A stretch of DNA of 46,222 bases, from positions 1-46,222 of the forward strand of contig VGDT01000022.1 in NCBI GenBank assembly GCA_016869595.1, read 5' to 3'. The notes below the pieces were generated by a model that was not told where the DNA came from, searched no databases, and saw nothing but the letters and a program-made list of their open reading frames with translations. Position numbers and translations under genes: made by a program. The stretch is from Alphaproteobacteria bacterium. GTDB taxonomy: Bacteria > Pseudomonadota > Alphaproteobacteria > Rhizobiales > Beijerinckiaceae. This document shows, in pieces, positions 8,883-18,433 of the stretch. Numbering within the stretch: the first letter of the stretch is position 1; every line of letters begins with the position of its first letter.

Positions 8883-9351
8883 CGGCGTCTCCCGTTGATT
8901 GAGCCACGGCAACCCTTGCGCCGAGCTGTTGGGGTGAGAGCGACTTCTGCGTTGCCCTAGCTGGAACCCTCCTGAAACGCCTGAATCTCGATCGGGAGCG
9001 CAAACGAGCCGATAGCTCGATTGCCTTCTTGACTAACTGGTAAGCACACAAGGGGTGGTTGGCAATCCGCCCCAAGCTATACCAGATATTTGTTTTCTCG
9101 ATTTCCGGGCGGAACGCTTTCTCAGAGCTGAAGTTCAGGCAAGTTTCACCCTAAATTTAAGCTGCGGAGCGCGATCTCGCGGACTTCACGGCCGCCAACG
9201 TGCGTGGCTTTATGGGCATTGAGGCGCGCACGCGCTTGGGGGGTAACGGCCGAGTTCGTTTCCACTGCCCCAACCGTCGTCATTCCTTCGTCGCGCATGG
9301 CGACGCTGCTAACGCGTGGTATTCATCACCGAAGCCACGAGGGAGCGCGCC
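8883..9351. other. Divergent intergenic region, lysR / glycosidase-like gene
   Basis: About 470 bases holding the promoters of two divergent genes. No frame in it looks real. An AT-richer patch lies around 9075-9100. No clear T-N11-A dyad like those at 29386 and 29838 was found here, so the two LysR regulators probably see different sites. Confidence 0.4.
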
Positions 9352-12225
9352 GTGGACGTGCCGCACAAAAGCCAGTGGAAGGTAACCGCCGACAGCGGCG
9401 ATCCCGGTCTTGCGATTGATGACCACTACGCGACGACGTGGCGATCCGACCCATCGACGACGCCTTGGCTGGAGATCGACCTGGGAGTGACTGCGACGCT
9501 TGGTGGGCTCGAGGTTTATTGGGGCAAGCAAACGCCGATAAGCTATGGGTTCGAGTCGTCGCTCGACCGCAAAACCTGGGCGCATCTTTGCCGCACTGAC
9601 CATGGCGAGGGCGGACAGGAGGTTTTTGCCTTCCCGCCGGTCGAAGCGCGCTTCGTGCGTTGGCAGTGCGCCAACCCGGAACCCCTACGCACGCCGGAAA
9701 TCATTGAGATCAATCTTTTCGGCCCGGTCAACGCCGCCTCGGTGATGGAGGAGGGTCGCGTTGCGGCCCTGGGCTACGCCCCAGTAAACCTTTTCCCCGG
9801 CGAAAGCATCACGGTTGATTTCGGCTATGTCAGGTTTCCCCTCGGCGCCTTCATCAAATGGGGCGAGACTCACGGAACCGTTTTTTCGGTTTATCTCTCC
9901 GACGATGGCGCAAACTTTCGCGAAGTCGGCCGGATCGCCACCGGCGATGGCGACAAAGACAACTTCTGGTGGCGCTCCACCACCAGCCGCTATTTTCGCT
10001 TGACGGTGCATGAGGCGAGTTCGCCCGAGGGCGCCGTCGTCAACGAGCTCAAGCTCCGCCTCTTGAACAAAGATCGTATGCCATTCGGGCAATTCGAGCG
10101 CGCGGCTCAAGCCGGGCGCGGCGACCTCTACCCGCAGTCTCTCCTGGGTCGCCAGGTTTATTGGACAGTAGTGGGGGAGCGGGAGCGACCGGCAGAAGCG
10201 CTCTTCGATGAATACGGCAATCTCGAGCCGCAAGCCGAGGCCGCCCAGATCACTCCCCTCCTTAGGTTGGGTGGCGTCCTGCACGGAGCGCCGGCAAGCG
10301 CAGCCGTCGACCACTCGCTACTCGATGGCGCGTTGCCCATTCCGTGCGTCACCTGGTCTATGCTGGGCGTCGAGCTCAGGGCGACGGCCATCGCTCATGC
10401 TGGCGAAGCGCTGGTGGAATACTGCATCACAAATAGGAGCAGCCTGCGGCATGATGGAGCGCTCGTCCTCGCGGTGCGGCCTGTCCAAATCAATCCTTAC
10501 TGGCAACATGGTGGTCACGCGGCCATCGACGCCATCGCCGTCGACGGCCGGCAGGTGTGGGTCAATGATCGAATCTTCGCCGCCTTTTCGCGCGAACCGG
10601 AAATTGTGTCCGTTGCGGACTTCGACAATGGAGACGTGATAAGACTGATCGAGAACGAGCCCCGACAAACCGTTCGCAGCGTTCGTTCAGTCTCCGGCCT
10701 GGTCAGCGCCGCCTGCGAATTCCGTTTTTCTTTGGAACCCGGCCGGAGCGTCGCCCTCATCCTGTCGTCGCCCATGTGGGACGGCGTCGAGCCGCGCCCG
10801 GACATAAATTTTCGGGCCATTTACGAGGAAGTCGCCCAAGGTTGGCGGAAGAAGATCGGCCCGCGGAAGATCACCGTGGGGGATCGAGAAGTCGGCGACA
10901 CCATTGAGGCGCAGACGGCGCTTATCCTCGTGAACGCGACGCAACACGCCTTCAAACCCGGTCCCCGCAATTACGACCGCACCTGGATTCGCGATGGTTC
11001 GTCGCAGGCGCTTGCGCTGCTCTGGTCTGGCTTGATAGACGAGGCGAAATCTTATGTCCTCTGGTATTCGGGACGCATCTATGAGAACGGCATGGTGCCG
11101 CCGATCCTCAATTTGGACGGAAGCGTCAACCGAGGATATGGAAGCGACATTGAATTCGATGCGCAAGGCCAATTCGTCGGCATCGCCGCAGATATTTATC
11201 GCATTACCCGAGATCGCGACTTTCTGCGGGCCGTTTTCGAACCTGTGGTCCGGGCGACTAGGTTCATTGAGGAGCTAAGCGCAAGAACAATCGCACGGCA
11301 CGGCCCGGAGAGTTGGCTCCATGGCCTCTTGGCTCCATCCATAAGCCACGAGGGCTATAGCAAACCTTCATACAGTTACTGGGACAACTTCTTTGCCTTG
11401 AGCGCGTGGCGGAACTGCGAGTACCTTGCAATTGAGATGGGCGACATGGGCGTTGCTACGCAGGCGAAAGCGAAGGGCCAGGAGTTCGCCACGAATCTTG
11501 CTCGCTCCCTTCGCATGACCTCCGAACGATTGGGCTCGAGATATATACATGGGTCGGCGGATCGCGAAGACCTAGATCCGAGTTCAACCTCGATCGCCTT
11601 CGAGCCTTGCCGGGTGGAAGACGTCCTTCCGAGAGATTTCCTTTCGGCGACATATGACCTCGTTTCCCACCAGATCGAGCTGATCGGAAAGCCGGAATTC
11701 ATGGAAAGCTATACCCCGTACGGCATACGTAATCTCAACGCGTTCGTGTCTCTGGGCCGTTTGGAGGACGCTTTCCGACTGCTCTCGGCCGCGCTCGCGT
11801 GTCGGCGACCGAGCAGATGGCGATCCTGGGCCGAGGTCGTCTGGGGCGAGCCGCAATCGCCGGAATATATTGGCGACATGCCGCACACCTGGATAGGAGC
11901 GGAATTCGCCACAGCAATCCGTCGGATGCTGCTGCGAGAAAACGGCGACACCCTCGAATTGTTTCGCGCGGTTCCCGACGGCTGGTGGGAGGGTGAGGGC
12001 ATCACGCTGCATGAACTGCCGACCACTTTCGGGACCGCTAATCTTCGCGCTCGACGCGATCAATCCCAGGCGACGGTCGATCTCAAACTGAGCGGTCCAG
12101 CACCAAAACGGATCACCTTCCGATATCCTGGGGCTAAGCAAGCGCGAGCGGACGGCAGGCTATGCGACATCCATGGGGATGTTATCTCGGCGCCGAACTT
12201 TCATCGGCTGGTCATCGATTCCTGA
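9352..12225 (+). CDS. Discoidin-domain protein with six-hairpin glycosidase-like catalytic region
   Basis: This large protein (957 residues) has two discoidin (F5/8 type C)-like beta-sandwich domains at about residues 8-130 and 145-245. The first contains DDHYATTWRSDPSTTPWLEI, a common discoidin pattern. A beta-supersandwich-like middle part follows, then from about residue 510 an (alpha/alpha)6-type region with PRNYDRTWIRDGSSQALAL, WYSGRIYENGMVPPI and WAEVVWGEPQSPEYIGDMPH. These acid-rich motifs resemble GH15/GH63/GH65-like or glycogen-debranching hydrolases, so a role in cleaving an alpha-glucan or related glycan is inferred; the family is not settled. There is no signal peptide. A GTG at 9352 with AGGGAG six bases upstream is preferred to the longer GTG frame at 9316, which has no ribosome site. 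A stop at 9310 excludes any longer form in this frame. Confidence 0.75.
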   Translation: MDVPHKSQWKVTADSGDPGLAIDDHYATTWRSDPSTTPWLEIDLGVTATLGGLEVYWGKQTPISYGFESSLDRKTWAHLCRTDHGEGGQEVFAFPPVEARFVRWQCANPEPLRTPEIIEINLFGPVNAASVMEEGRVAALGYAPVNLFPGESITVDFGYVRFPLGAFIKWGETHGTVFSVYLSDDGANFREVGRIATGDGDKDNFWWRSTTSRYFRLTVHEASSPEGAVVNELKLRLLNKDRMPFGQFERAAQAGRGDLYPQSLLGRQVYWTVVGERERPAEALFDEYGNLEPQAEAAQITPLLRLGGVLHGAPASAAVDHSLLDGALPIPCVTWSMLGVELRATAIAHAGEALVEYCITNRSSLRHDGALVLAVRPVQINPYWQHGGHAAIDAIAVDGRQVWVNDRIFAAFSREPEIVSVADFDNGDVIRLIENEPRQTVRSVRSVSGLVSAACEFRFSLEPGRSVALILSSPMWDGVEPRPDINFRAIYEEVAQGWRKKIGPRKITVGDREVGDTIEAQTALILVNATQHAFKPGPRNYDRTWIRDGSSQALALLWSGLIDEAKSYVLWYSGRIYENGMVPPILNLDGSVNRGYGSDIEFDAQGQFVGIAADIYRITRDRDFLRAVFEPVVRATRFIEELSARTIARHGPESWLHGLLAPSISHEGYSKPSYSYWDNFFALSAWRNCEYLAIEMGDMGVATQAKAKGQEFATNLARSLRMTSERLGSRYIHGSADREDLDPSSTSIAFEPCRVEDVLPRDFLSATYDLVSHQIELIGKPEFMESYTPYGIRNLNAFVSLGRLEDAFRLLSAALACRRPSRWRSWAEVVWGEPQSPEYIGDMPHTWIGAEFATAIRRMLLRENGDTLELFRAVPDGWWEGEGITLHELPTTFGTANLRARRDQSQATVDLKLSGPAPKRITFRYPGAKQARADGRLCDIHGDVISAPNFHRLVIDS

Positions 12226-12614
12226 TAATGCGTTTCGCCAGCTTTATTTATCGCGCATTTGCTGACCCGGAGCGAACGCCGCTTGAATGGATGCTTCTCG
12301 CGATTTCGACTGGGCGATTTTCGCATGGCGCCGCGCCGCTTTGAGCCGCCACGCGTCCTGCCGGCGCCTTCAAGGATGTCCTCTCGCGCCAAAGCAACGG
12401 AAAAGTGGATGCGGCAAAAAGCGGAATTGACTGTCTCCGGCTTCCGGCGGCTCAATGCCCTGGCATCCTGTTGCGGAGATGTCGCCGCCCCTATTACGCA
12501 GGACCAAGAGGACAGGCTCAGTCAAAGTTCAAATTGTCAATTCCTCCTTGTCGTCGCCTGCCCGCAGAACAACAAGAAACAGGGCGTTTTCGGCGCCCGA
12601 GAGGGGGAAACGCG
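12226..12614. other. Intergenic region with no convincing gene
   Basis: About 390 bases. Frames cross it on both strands (for example from ATG 12376 on plus) but none has a ribosome site, signal peptide or familiar composition. A GAGGGGGAAA motif at its right end is the ribosome site of the gene at 12615. Confidence 0.4.
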
Positions 12615-13043
12615 ATGATTGCGCTTCAGCAACTCCCAGCCTTTGCAGGCCTTGCGGCCAGCGAAATGGTCTTGGGCGTCACGCCGTCTGCCAGGCACGA
12701 TCGGCTTCTTTACAGCTATATGTTCAACATCGAGAGGCGGCCGGCTGCGGTGCGCGACATGATGGTCGCCGATCTCCGCCGTTTTCTCGATCTCGGAGCG
12801 CGGCGCGAAGCAGCGGATAGGCTCATCGTGCTGCGACGTTTCCTTTCCGAGCATCCGCAAGCAGGAAAGGTTCCGCCCGAGCGCAAGCGGGAAGGCGTTG
12901 CTTCGATCCCACTTTCTTCGAGCCGCTGCCGCGAACGCGAGGATCGGATTCGAACGGGAGAGGCCGGCGCCCGCGTTCTGATAAGAGGCGCGCCTCAAAA
13001 ACTGTCGCCGATGGTTTGGAGCGGGCTATGTCCGAATCGTTGA
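12615..13043 (+). CDS. Conserved-looking hypothetical protein
   Basis: The ATG at 12615 lies about eight bases after GAGGGGG, a strong ribosome site, so the longer upstream frame is not used. The 142-residue product begins with an alpha-helical, hydrophobic-patterned part (residues 1-80): ALQQLPAFAGLAASEMVLGV, then VADLRRFLDLGARREAADRL and LIVLRRFLSEHP. The C-terminal 60 residues are Arg/Ser/Pro-rich and look disordered. No family is recognised. The regular N-terminal half suggests a real folded domain. Its end overlaps the start of the next gene by 16 bases, so the two are probably co-translated. Confidence 0.55.
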   Translation: MIALQQLPAFAGLAASEMVLGVTPSARHDRLLYSYMFNIERRPAAVRDMMVADLRRFLDLGARREAADRLIVLRRFLSEHPQAGKVPPERKREGVASIPLSSSRCREREDRIRTGEAGARVLIRGAPQKLSPMVWSGLCPNR

Positions 13044-13378
13044 CCGCTATGGACACTGGCGCGGGGATACTGACCCTGCCGTCGAATTCCCGGCTGTGCG
13101 ACATTGCCGGCGCCGTCCCGAACAAGGGCTGGCAGGCGAATGGCGAACACATTGGCGCGCCCGCGTTTTTCTCCATCGGCGTCGCAAGTGTGAATTCGCA
13201 TACGCCGCTGCCGCGCGACGTCCTCGATTTCTTGATGTCGGCGGTCCAATTCGCGGAAGCAGTTGTCCAGCTCGATTACGCGGGCTCCGACAGAGGCACC
13301 GATAGAGCGGTATACCGTGCGCTCGCGGAAATCAAACACAGCCTCCATAAGGTCACATGGTCCCGCGAATTGGAGTGA
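13028..13378 (+). CDS. Hypothetical protein, overlaps the preceding gene
   Basis: The ATG at 13028 has GGAG six bases upstream, within the end of the previous gene, which points to translational coupling. The 116-residue product contains VLDFLMSAVQFAEAVVQLDY and ends with an amphipathic helix (YRALAEIKHSLHKVTW). There is no signal peptide or membrane span. No family is recognised. It lies convergent with pfkB, only about 50 bases from that gene's end. Confidence 0.5.
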   Translation: MSESLTAMDTGAGILTLPSNSRLCDIAGAVPNKGWQANGEHIGAPAFFSIGVASVNSHTPLPRDVLDFLMSAVQFAEAVVQLDYAGSDRGTDRAVYRALAEIKHSLHKVTWSRELE

Positions 13379-13430
13379 AGCAACCGACATTCCTCTATTT
13401 TTTTTGCGCACGCTCAACGCCTCTTGGTGT

Positions 13431-14369
13431 TCAAAGCAACTGCAAGCCGACGTCTGGGTAGAGGCGTTCAACATCTTCCATGCGGCACAGCCCGGTCCCC
13501 GGCGAAAGCAAGGCGGCCGATCCCGCCGCGACCCCATAGCGAAAAGCGTCCTCGATCCTCAGCCCCTCGGCGAGACCCCACACCATGGCGCCCAGAAAGC
13601 TGTCGCCTGCGCCGACAGTGCTGACTGGCTTGATCGGCAAAGCGGGCGCGCGCCATGCCCGGTCACCCGCGACCAGAAGCGCGCCGCGATCTCCTAAGGT
13701 CAGAGCCACGTGCTCCGTGCGTCCCGCTTCTGTAAGCCGACGACAGGCGTCGACCCAGGCGTGTTCCCCCTCGATCGGACCGCCCGCGAGTTCGCTCAAC
13801 TCACGTAGATTCGGCTTGATGAGGTAAACGCCTTCCTCCAACGCGGCCGCCAATGGCGGCCCCGACGTGTCGAGAAGGAATCTCGCGCCGCATCCCTTGG
13901 CGATACGAGCGGCGTGCGCGTAATAATCCGAGGGAACTCCCGGCGAGAGGCTGCCGCTGGCGACAATGAAGCGCGGATCGGCATCAAGGCCGGCGAGCGC
14001 GCCGAGGCATTGGCGCCATTCGTCTTCGCGCAACTCCGGGCCTGGAAGCACGAAACGATACTCGTGTCCGGTCGCCTCCTCGAATACCGTGAAGCTTTCA
14101 CGGGTCTCCTCGGACACTTGGATCACGAAGTTCGGAATTCTTTCGCGGTCGATCAGACGGCGCAGCAGTTCGCCCATTACGCCCCCCGCGGCGCAAAGCG
14201 CTATGACGTCTGCGCCGAACCGAACAGCGACCCGAGCGACGTTGACTCCGCCGCCGCCGGGATCGCGATGCGGCGGAGCGCAGCGGAGTTTGTGAATGGG
14301 CGCCATTCGATCAACCGCGGTCGACGTGTCGATCGAGGGGTTGATGGTGAGGGTGACAATGTCGGCCAT
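13431..14369 (-). CDS. pfkB: PfkB-family phosphofructokinase-type sugar kinase
   Basis: The 312-residue protein is a ribokinase-fold kinase of the 6-/1-phosphofructokinase branch. It opens IVTLTINPSIDTSTAVDRM, has the sugar-binding DPGGGGVNVARVA, and ends with the ATP and catalytic-base motif VSTVGAGDSFLGAMVWGLAE, where Asp of GAGDS is the base. It should phosphorylate fructose-6-phosphate, fructose-1-phosphate or tagatose-6-phosphate in the cytosol; the exact substrate is not fixed by sequence. It begins 12 bases after the end of ftsH on the same strand, so both are likely in one transcript. A similar pairing of PfkB-type kinases with stress genes occurs in low-oxygen gene clusters of other bacteria, which supports a fermentative or starvation role by analogy only. 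Confidence 0.93.
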   Translation of the reverse strand: MADIVTLTINPSIDTSTAVDRMAPIHKLRCAPPHRDPGGGGVNVARVAVRFGADVIALCAAGGVMGELLRRLIDRERIPNFVIQVSEETRESFTVFEEATGHEYRFVLPGPELREDEWRQCLGALAGLDADPRFIVASGSLSPGVPSDYYAHAARIAKGCGARFLLDTSGPPLAAALEEGVYLIKPNLRELSELAGGPIEGEHAWVDACRRLTEAGRTEHVALTLGDRGALLVAGDRAWRAPALPIKPVSTVGAGDSFLGAMVWGLAEGLRIEDAFRYGVAAGSAALLSPGTGLCRMEDVERLYPDVGLQLL

Positions 14370-14381
14370 GGCCGCCTGAGT

Positions 14382-16304
14382 TTAGGAACCGAGTTGCTGA
14401 CCGCCCACAACAATCCGCGCAGCGGCGCCCGGCGTCGCCGTTGCCGGATTGCCGGCGCGCTCTTGCACCGCGACTCGTATCGGAGCGAGATCCTCCTCGC
14501 TAAAGGTTTCCTTCTCGAGCAGCCGCTGCGCCGACTCCCGATGAACCGCGGCGCAGGTCTGCAATATGGAGATCGCGCGGTCAAAGGCATCGTCGACGAG
14601 CTTGCGGATGGCAGCGTCGATCTTGGCGCTGGTCTCGTCGCTCGCTTCGGACTGCATGGGGCCGAGACCCGGAATATCGAGATAGCGCGGACGCTCCGAG
14701 GCGAACGAGGCCTGCCCGATTTCCGGCTCCATGCCGTAACGCGTGACCATGGCGCGCGCCATCTCGGTCGCGCGCTGGAGGTCGTCGGCGGCGCCGGTCG
14801 TCGCTTCGCCAAAAACCGCCATCTCCGCCGCGCGCCCGCCGAGCAGGACTGTGATGCGGTTCAAGAGTTCCGTGCGGGTCATCAGATAGCGGTCTTCCGT
14901 CGGCATTTGCATCGTATAGCCGAGCGCGCCCATGCCTCTCGGAATAATCGAGACTTTTTTTATCGGGTCGGTGTCTGGCAACGCCATGGCGACGATCGCA
15001 TGGCCCATCTCATGATGAGCGACGATCCGGCGCTCGCGCGAATTGATCAGCCGCTTGCGTTTTTCCGGGCCGGCGATGACCCGCTCGACAGCGGCGGTAA
15101 AATCGTCGAGCGACACCGCTTGCGCATGACGGCGCGTCGCCAGCACCGCCGCTTCATTGACCAGATTGGCGAGATCGGCGCCCGTGAAGCCCGGCGTCAG
15201 CGCCGCGATCTGAGAGGTGTCGACGTCGGCGTCGAGCTTGATTTTCTTCAGGTGCACGAGAAGGATCGCGACGCGCCCATTCTTGTCGGGGCGATCGACC
15301 GAAACTTGCCGATCGAACCTCCCGGCGCGCAGCAGCGCCGGATCGAGCACTTCGGGACGATTGGTCGCCGCGAGCAGAACGACGCCGATGGTCGGGTCGA
15401 AGCCGTCGAGTTCGCTCAAGAGCTGGTTGAGGGTTTGCTCCTTTTCGTCATGCCCGCCGCTTAACCCCGAAATGCCCCGCACACGCCCCAGCGCGTCGAG
15501 TTCGTCGATGAAGATGATGCAGGGCGTGTTGGCGCGCGCCTGGGCGAACAGGTCGCGCACGCGCGCCGCGCCAACGCCGACGAACATTTCGACGAATTCT
15601 GAGCCGGTGATCGAAAAGAACGGCACGCCGGCCTCGCCTGCGACGGCGCGCGCCAGAAGAGTCTTGCCGGTTCCCGGTGGCCCGACGAGGAGAATGCCTT
15701 TCGGAATCCGCGCGCCAAGGCGCCCATGCGTCGCCGGATCTTTCAAAAAGGCGACAATCTCCTGCAATTCTTCCTTGGCTTCGTCGACGCCCGCGACGTC
15801 AGCAAAGCTGATTTTTATGTCTGTCTCGACAAAAACCTTGGCCTTGCTCTGGCCGACCGACATCATCGAACCGAGGCCCTGCTGCATACGTCGCGCGAGC
15901 AGACTCCAGAAGAAAAAGAAGATCGCAACCGGCACGATCCAGGAGAGCAGCGTGGTGATCCACGTTTGCTCAACGAGCCCGGTATATTTGACGTGCGCGG
16001 CCTCCAGCTCCTGGGCGAAGTTGGGCTCGACGCGCACCGCGAGCACCTGCTTTTGTCCGTCCGGCATCGGCTCCTTCAGGGTGGCGCGGACCGCCTGATC
16101 GCTCACGAAAACCTCGGCGATCTTGTCTTCACGCAAGAGGTTCGCGAATTCGCTATAAGGAATGACTTGCGTTTGTTGGTGGATGTCCCACATTCGATGC
16201 AAAAGCAGGATGCCGATCAGCGCGAAAAGCAAATAGCCGATATTGAAACGCCAATTCCGGCCGGCAGGCTTTTCCGCGTCCTCGCCGCGTTGCGACATGC
16301 TCAT
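14382..16304 (-). CDS. ftsH: ATP-dependent zinc metalloprotease FtsH
   Basis: The 640-residue protein has the full FtsH layout: a first membrane span near residues 18-37, a periplasmic part, a second span near residues 115-140, and a AAA+ domain with Walker A GPPGTGKT (about residues 205-212), Walker [12 protein letters not shown] and the second region of homology [20 protein letters not shown]. The zinc protease domain has HEMGH at about residue 430; most FtsH proteins have HEAGH, and the HExxH ligands and catalytic Glu are intact. It degrades membrane and some soluble proteins. The ATG at 16304 has GAGGA five bases upstream and is preferred to a longer frame. The Met in HEMGH and the stress-gene context suggest a second, specialised FtsH rather than the housekeeping one, but that is inference. 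Confidence 0.96.
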   Translation of the reverse strand: MSMSQRGEDAEKPAGRNWRFNIGYLLFALIGILLLHRMWDIHQQTQVIPYSEFANLLREDKIAEVFVSDQAVRATLKEPMPDGQKQVLAVRVEPNFAQELEAAHVKYTGLVEQTWITTLLSWIVPVAIFFFFWSLLARRMQQGLGSMMSVGQSKAKVFVETDIKISFADVAGVDEAKEELQEIVAFLKDPATHGRLGARIPKGILLVGPPGTGKTLLARAVAGEAGVPFFSITGSEFVEMFVGVGAARVRDLFAQARANTPCIIFIDELDALGRVRGISGLSGGHDEKEQTLNQLLSELDGFDPTIGVVLLAATNRPEVLDPALLRAGRFDRQVSVDRPDKNGRVAILLVHLKKIKLDADVDTSQIAALTPGFTGADLANLVNEAAVLATRRHAQAVSLDDFTAAVERVIAGPEKRKRLINSRERRIVAHHEMGHAIVAMALPDTDPIKKVSIIPRGMGALGYTMQMPTEDRYLMTRTELLNRITVLLGGRAAEMAVFGEATTGAADDLQRATEMARAMVTRYGMEPEIGQASFASERPRYLDIPGLGPMQSEASDETSAKIDAAIRKLVDDAFDRAISILQTCAAVHRESAQRLLEKETFSEEDLAPIRVAVQERAGNPATATPGAAARIVVGGQQLGS

Positions 16305-16652
16305 TCTTGTCCTCGCACCCGTCAAGAAGCGGTCGCTACCGCCGCGTCGGCGATCCAATGGCCCGGCCAACGAAAGCGGTAGCTGCGTTAGTCGCCTTAT
16401 GTCATCCTCGCGTCACGGCCCAAGGACGAAGTCGCCCCATCTTGACGCTTGAACGCGCATATACCCGCTTCTTGCACCGAGTTTAGCGGCGCACAAGTCT
16501 TCGAAAGCGCCGAACCCATTTCGTCAGGGGCGGCTGCGCCGTCAAATGGACGAAAGACGCGGGCCCCTGATTTCGCGCCGCTCACCGCCTAACCTGGCGA
16601 CCCACTTGGCGAAAAAAGAAAGCCCGCGTCCCCTTCGTTCACCCATCCTACA
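16305..16652. other. Intergenic region upstream of ftsH
   Basis: About 350 bases between the end of smbP (minus strand) and the ftsH start (minus strand). It should contain the ftsH promoter. No gene, repeat or clear terminator was recognised. Confidence 0.4.
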
Positions 16653-17006
16653 TTATTTCGCCGCTTCAAAATGGGTCAAAGCCGTCTCGGCGTGTTTGAC
16701 CGCCCTCGCTACGCGGCGGCTCGAATGCGTGTGTTTCGCGGTCTTGATGGCTCTCTTGAGATGCGTGACCCCGGTCTTGATATGCTCGCTGGGCTTTTCC
16801 TTCTGGGCCGCATTGGCGTGATCGAGCGCATTGACGGCGTGCTCGACGAGCGAAGCTGGCTCGTCTCGCTTCCCCTCGTGGATCGCTTCCTTTGTCTCCG
16901 CGATCGCCTGCTCCAAATGGCTGGCCTGAGCGAGCGCCATGCGCGGCGCGACGGCCAACCCCACTGCGGAAGCCACAAGGGCGACCATTAGTCTTCGTGT
17001 CAGCAT
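16653..17006 (-). CDS. smbP: SmbP-like small periplasmic metal-binding protein
   Basis: The ATG at 17006 follows GAGGAGGAAACG, an excellent ribosome site. The 117-residue product has a signal peptide (MLTRRLMVALVASAVGLAV to MALAQ), then repeated helical segments of the SmbP type: HLEQAIAETKEAIHEGKRDE, LVEHAVNALDHANAAQKEKP, GVTHLKRAIKTAKHTHSS and VKHAETALTHFEAAK. His and Asp/Glu recur along the helices, the pattern thought to bind Cu and other divalent metals in SmbP. It should act as a periplasmic metal store or buffer. Relative to the copy at 24375 it has more His and a different C-terminal part, so the copies may differ in metal affinity. Upstream, a possible FNR-type site lies at 17153. 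Confidence 0.85.
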   Translation of the reverse strand: MLTRRLMVALVASAVGLAVAPRMALAQASHLEQAIAETKEAIHEGKRDEPASLVEHAVNALDHANAAQKEKPSEHIKTGVTHLKRAIKTAKHTHSSRRVARAVKHAETALTHFEAAK

Positions 17007-17524
17007 ATTCGTTTCCTCCTCGATCGGGACTCCTTGCGCACAAGCGGGCGTTCAGGCCGTCCATTTTGATCCGCCCCTACCGGGCGCTTTCTCAAGCTAA
17101 GACGCGGGCGATCTCATTTCCAGAAGTCGCGGCGGCATTTCAGTGCGCTGTCTTGACACAGCTCAACAAGGGGCCTTCTTGATGAGTCGAACCTGAATTG
17201 GCCCGCATCTGCAATAGTCGCCATGTGCATTCGCTGGCGATCTATCGCAACAGCGAGATCGCAACGGCCTTCATTCTCCTGAGCTATCTGTGGGATCTTA
17301 TCTCGTGCGTCGCATTGACGCGCCGGGCGATGGTCTGCGCGCAGGTTGCGGTCGCGTATCCTACGCAATACTTCTGTCGCGCCAAACACACGTCACAATC
17401 GGGACATGTGCTTCGTCGGGCGAGCGCGAATATTGTTGCAGCGATAGCTGCCGTCGGCGGCGTCGATACCTTGACGTGATCGGCTAGACGCCGCTTTCGC
17501 GGAAACCGAGGGGAGGCCAATATA
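17007..17524. other. Intergenic region between divergent smbP and membrane-protein genes
   Basis: About 520 bases. It carries the FNR/CRP-like dyad at 17153-17166. Several frames cross it, but none has a ribosome site or plausible composition. GGGGAGG at its right end serves the gene at 17525. Confidence 0.4.
17153..17166. promoter_or_regulatory. Candidate FNR/FixK-type binding site
   Basis: TTGACACAGCTCAA has the TTGA-N6-TCAA half-sites of the FNR/CRP family (consensus TTGAT-N4-ATCAA; 8 of 10 positions match). It lies 147 bases upstream of smbP and about 360 bases upstream of the divergent membrane-protein/ATPase operon. Oxygen control would fit the stress-gene context. The position is rather far from both starts. 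Confidence 0.3.
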
Positions 17525-18175
17525 ATGACGAATGCTCAAAACCCCATCGAACAACAAAACGGGGCCACCGTCACGAAGGAAGACGAAACCGGCCTTATGA
17601 CGACGCTCGAACATGGGCTGGAAGAAATTGCCACGCAGCCGCCGGCGGTATTGGTCGTCGACGTTGTCAAACTGGATATGCCTTACATCGTGATGTTGTC
17701 CTTGGCGGTGTTCGGCATCGGCCTCATCACTTTCACGGGACAGCCGGCGCCGCTCTATTGGGAAGTTTTAACTCCCATCTATTGCGGCATCTGCATATAT
17801 GTCGGTTGGCGTCACGCCGACAGCCGGGAAAAGCGCGTCGAACTCGTCTGGACCCAGGTTCTGCACTGGTTTGCGGTTCTTCTCGCCATGTGGTTCGTGC
17901 ATCTGGACCTGGTGCGCGACGTGGTCAACAACAACGCCACCGGCCTCAACTTGATGACCGTTCTCGCCCTCGCGACGTTCCTGGCTGGCGTTCACGCCAA
18001 GGCGTGGCAAATCTGCCTCGTGGGCGTGGCGCTCGCGCTTTGCGTTCCCGCGATGGCCTTCGTTCAGCAATCGGCCTTGTTCCTGCTGGTCGCCTTTGGC
18101 GGGATCATTCTCGCCGGCGTCATGCTGTGGGCGTCGACTCATGCTCAAAGACGCAAGGTCGAACAAGCGGCGTGA
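17525..18175 (+). CDS. Polytopic inner-membrane protein of unknown function
   Basis: The ATG at 17525 follows GGGGAGG at eight bases. The 216-residue protein has a soluble N-terminal 50 residues (TLEHGLEEIATQPPAVLVVD) and then about five membrane helices, for example YIVMLSLAVFGIGLITF, LHWFAVLLAMWFVHL and ALFLLVAFGGIILAGVMLW. A short basic tail ends it (HAQRRKVEQAA). No enzyme or transport motif is seen. It precedes the fused P-type ATPase by about 260 bases on the same strand. Common transcription is possible, and it may be a partner of that pump. No family is recognised with confidence. Confidence 0.72.
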   Translation: MTNAQNPIEQQNGATVTKEDETGLMTTLEHGLEEIATQPPAVLVVDVVKLDMPYIVMLSLAVFGIGLITFTGQPAPLYWEVLTPIYCGICIYVGWRHADSREKRVELVWTQVLHWFAVLLAMWFVHLDLVRDVVNNNATGLNLMTVLALATFLAGVHAKAWQICLVGVALALCVPAMAFVQQSALFLLVAFGGIILAGVMLWASTHAQRRKVEQAA

Positions 18176-18433
18176 TGAAGTAAAATGGCGCCAGCGACAG
18201 GGGTGCCTTTCTCCGGACAGGCTCGCTCGAAGAGAGGCGCCCTGATCGCCTCATCCTCGAAATTGTCGCTCGGACGCGCTCGAGACCGCTCCTCGGGAAA
18301 CCTTGGCGAAGGCTGGACACTCCGCATCCAAGGCGCTCCAGAGTATGTTTATCTTGTCTATCCCGGTAAAGCTCCAAATAAGATCGCCGTCGCTCCTCCC
18401 CGCTTCGCTTCCTCGAACCAAGGTCTTCAACAA

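Noticed and set aside
12259-12618. 119-codon plus-strand frame between the glycosidase and the next gene
   Set aside because: No ribosome site at its start and no recognisable composition; it ends over the ribosome site of the 12615 gene.
13914-15464. 516-codon plus-strand frame across pfkB and ftsH
   Set aside because: Antisense shadow in GC-rich DNA; the minus strand encodes two clear enzymes with all motifs.
18185-18433. Extended N-terminus for the fused P-type ATPase
   Set aside because: The 83 extra residues are Arg/Ser-rich, unlike the family; ATG 18434 leads straight into the usual N-terminal cap.
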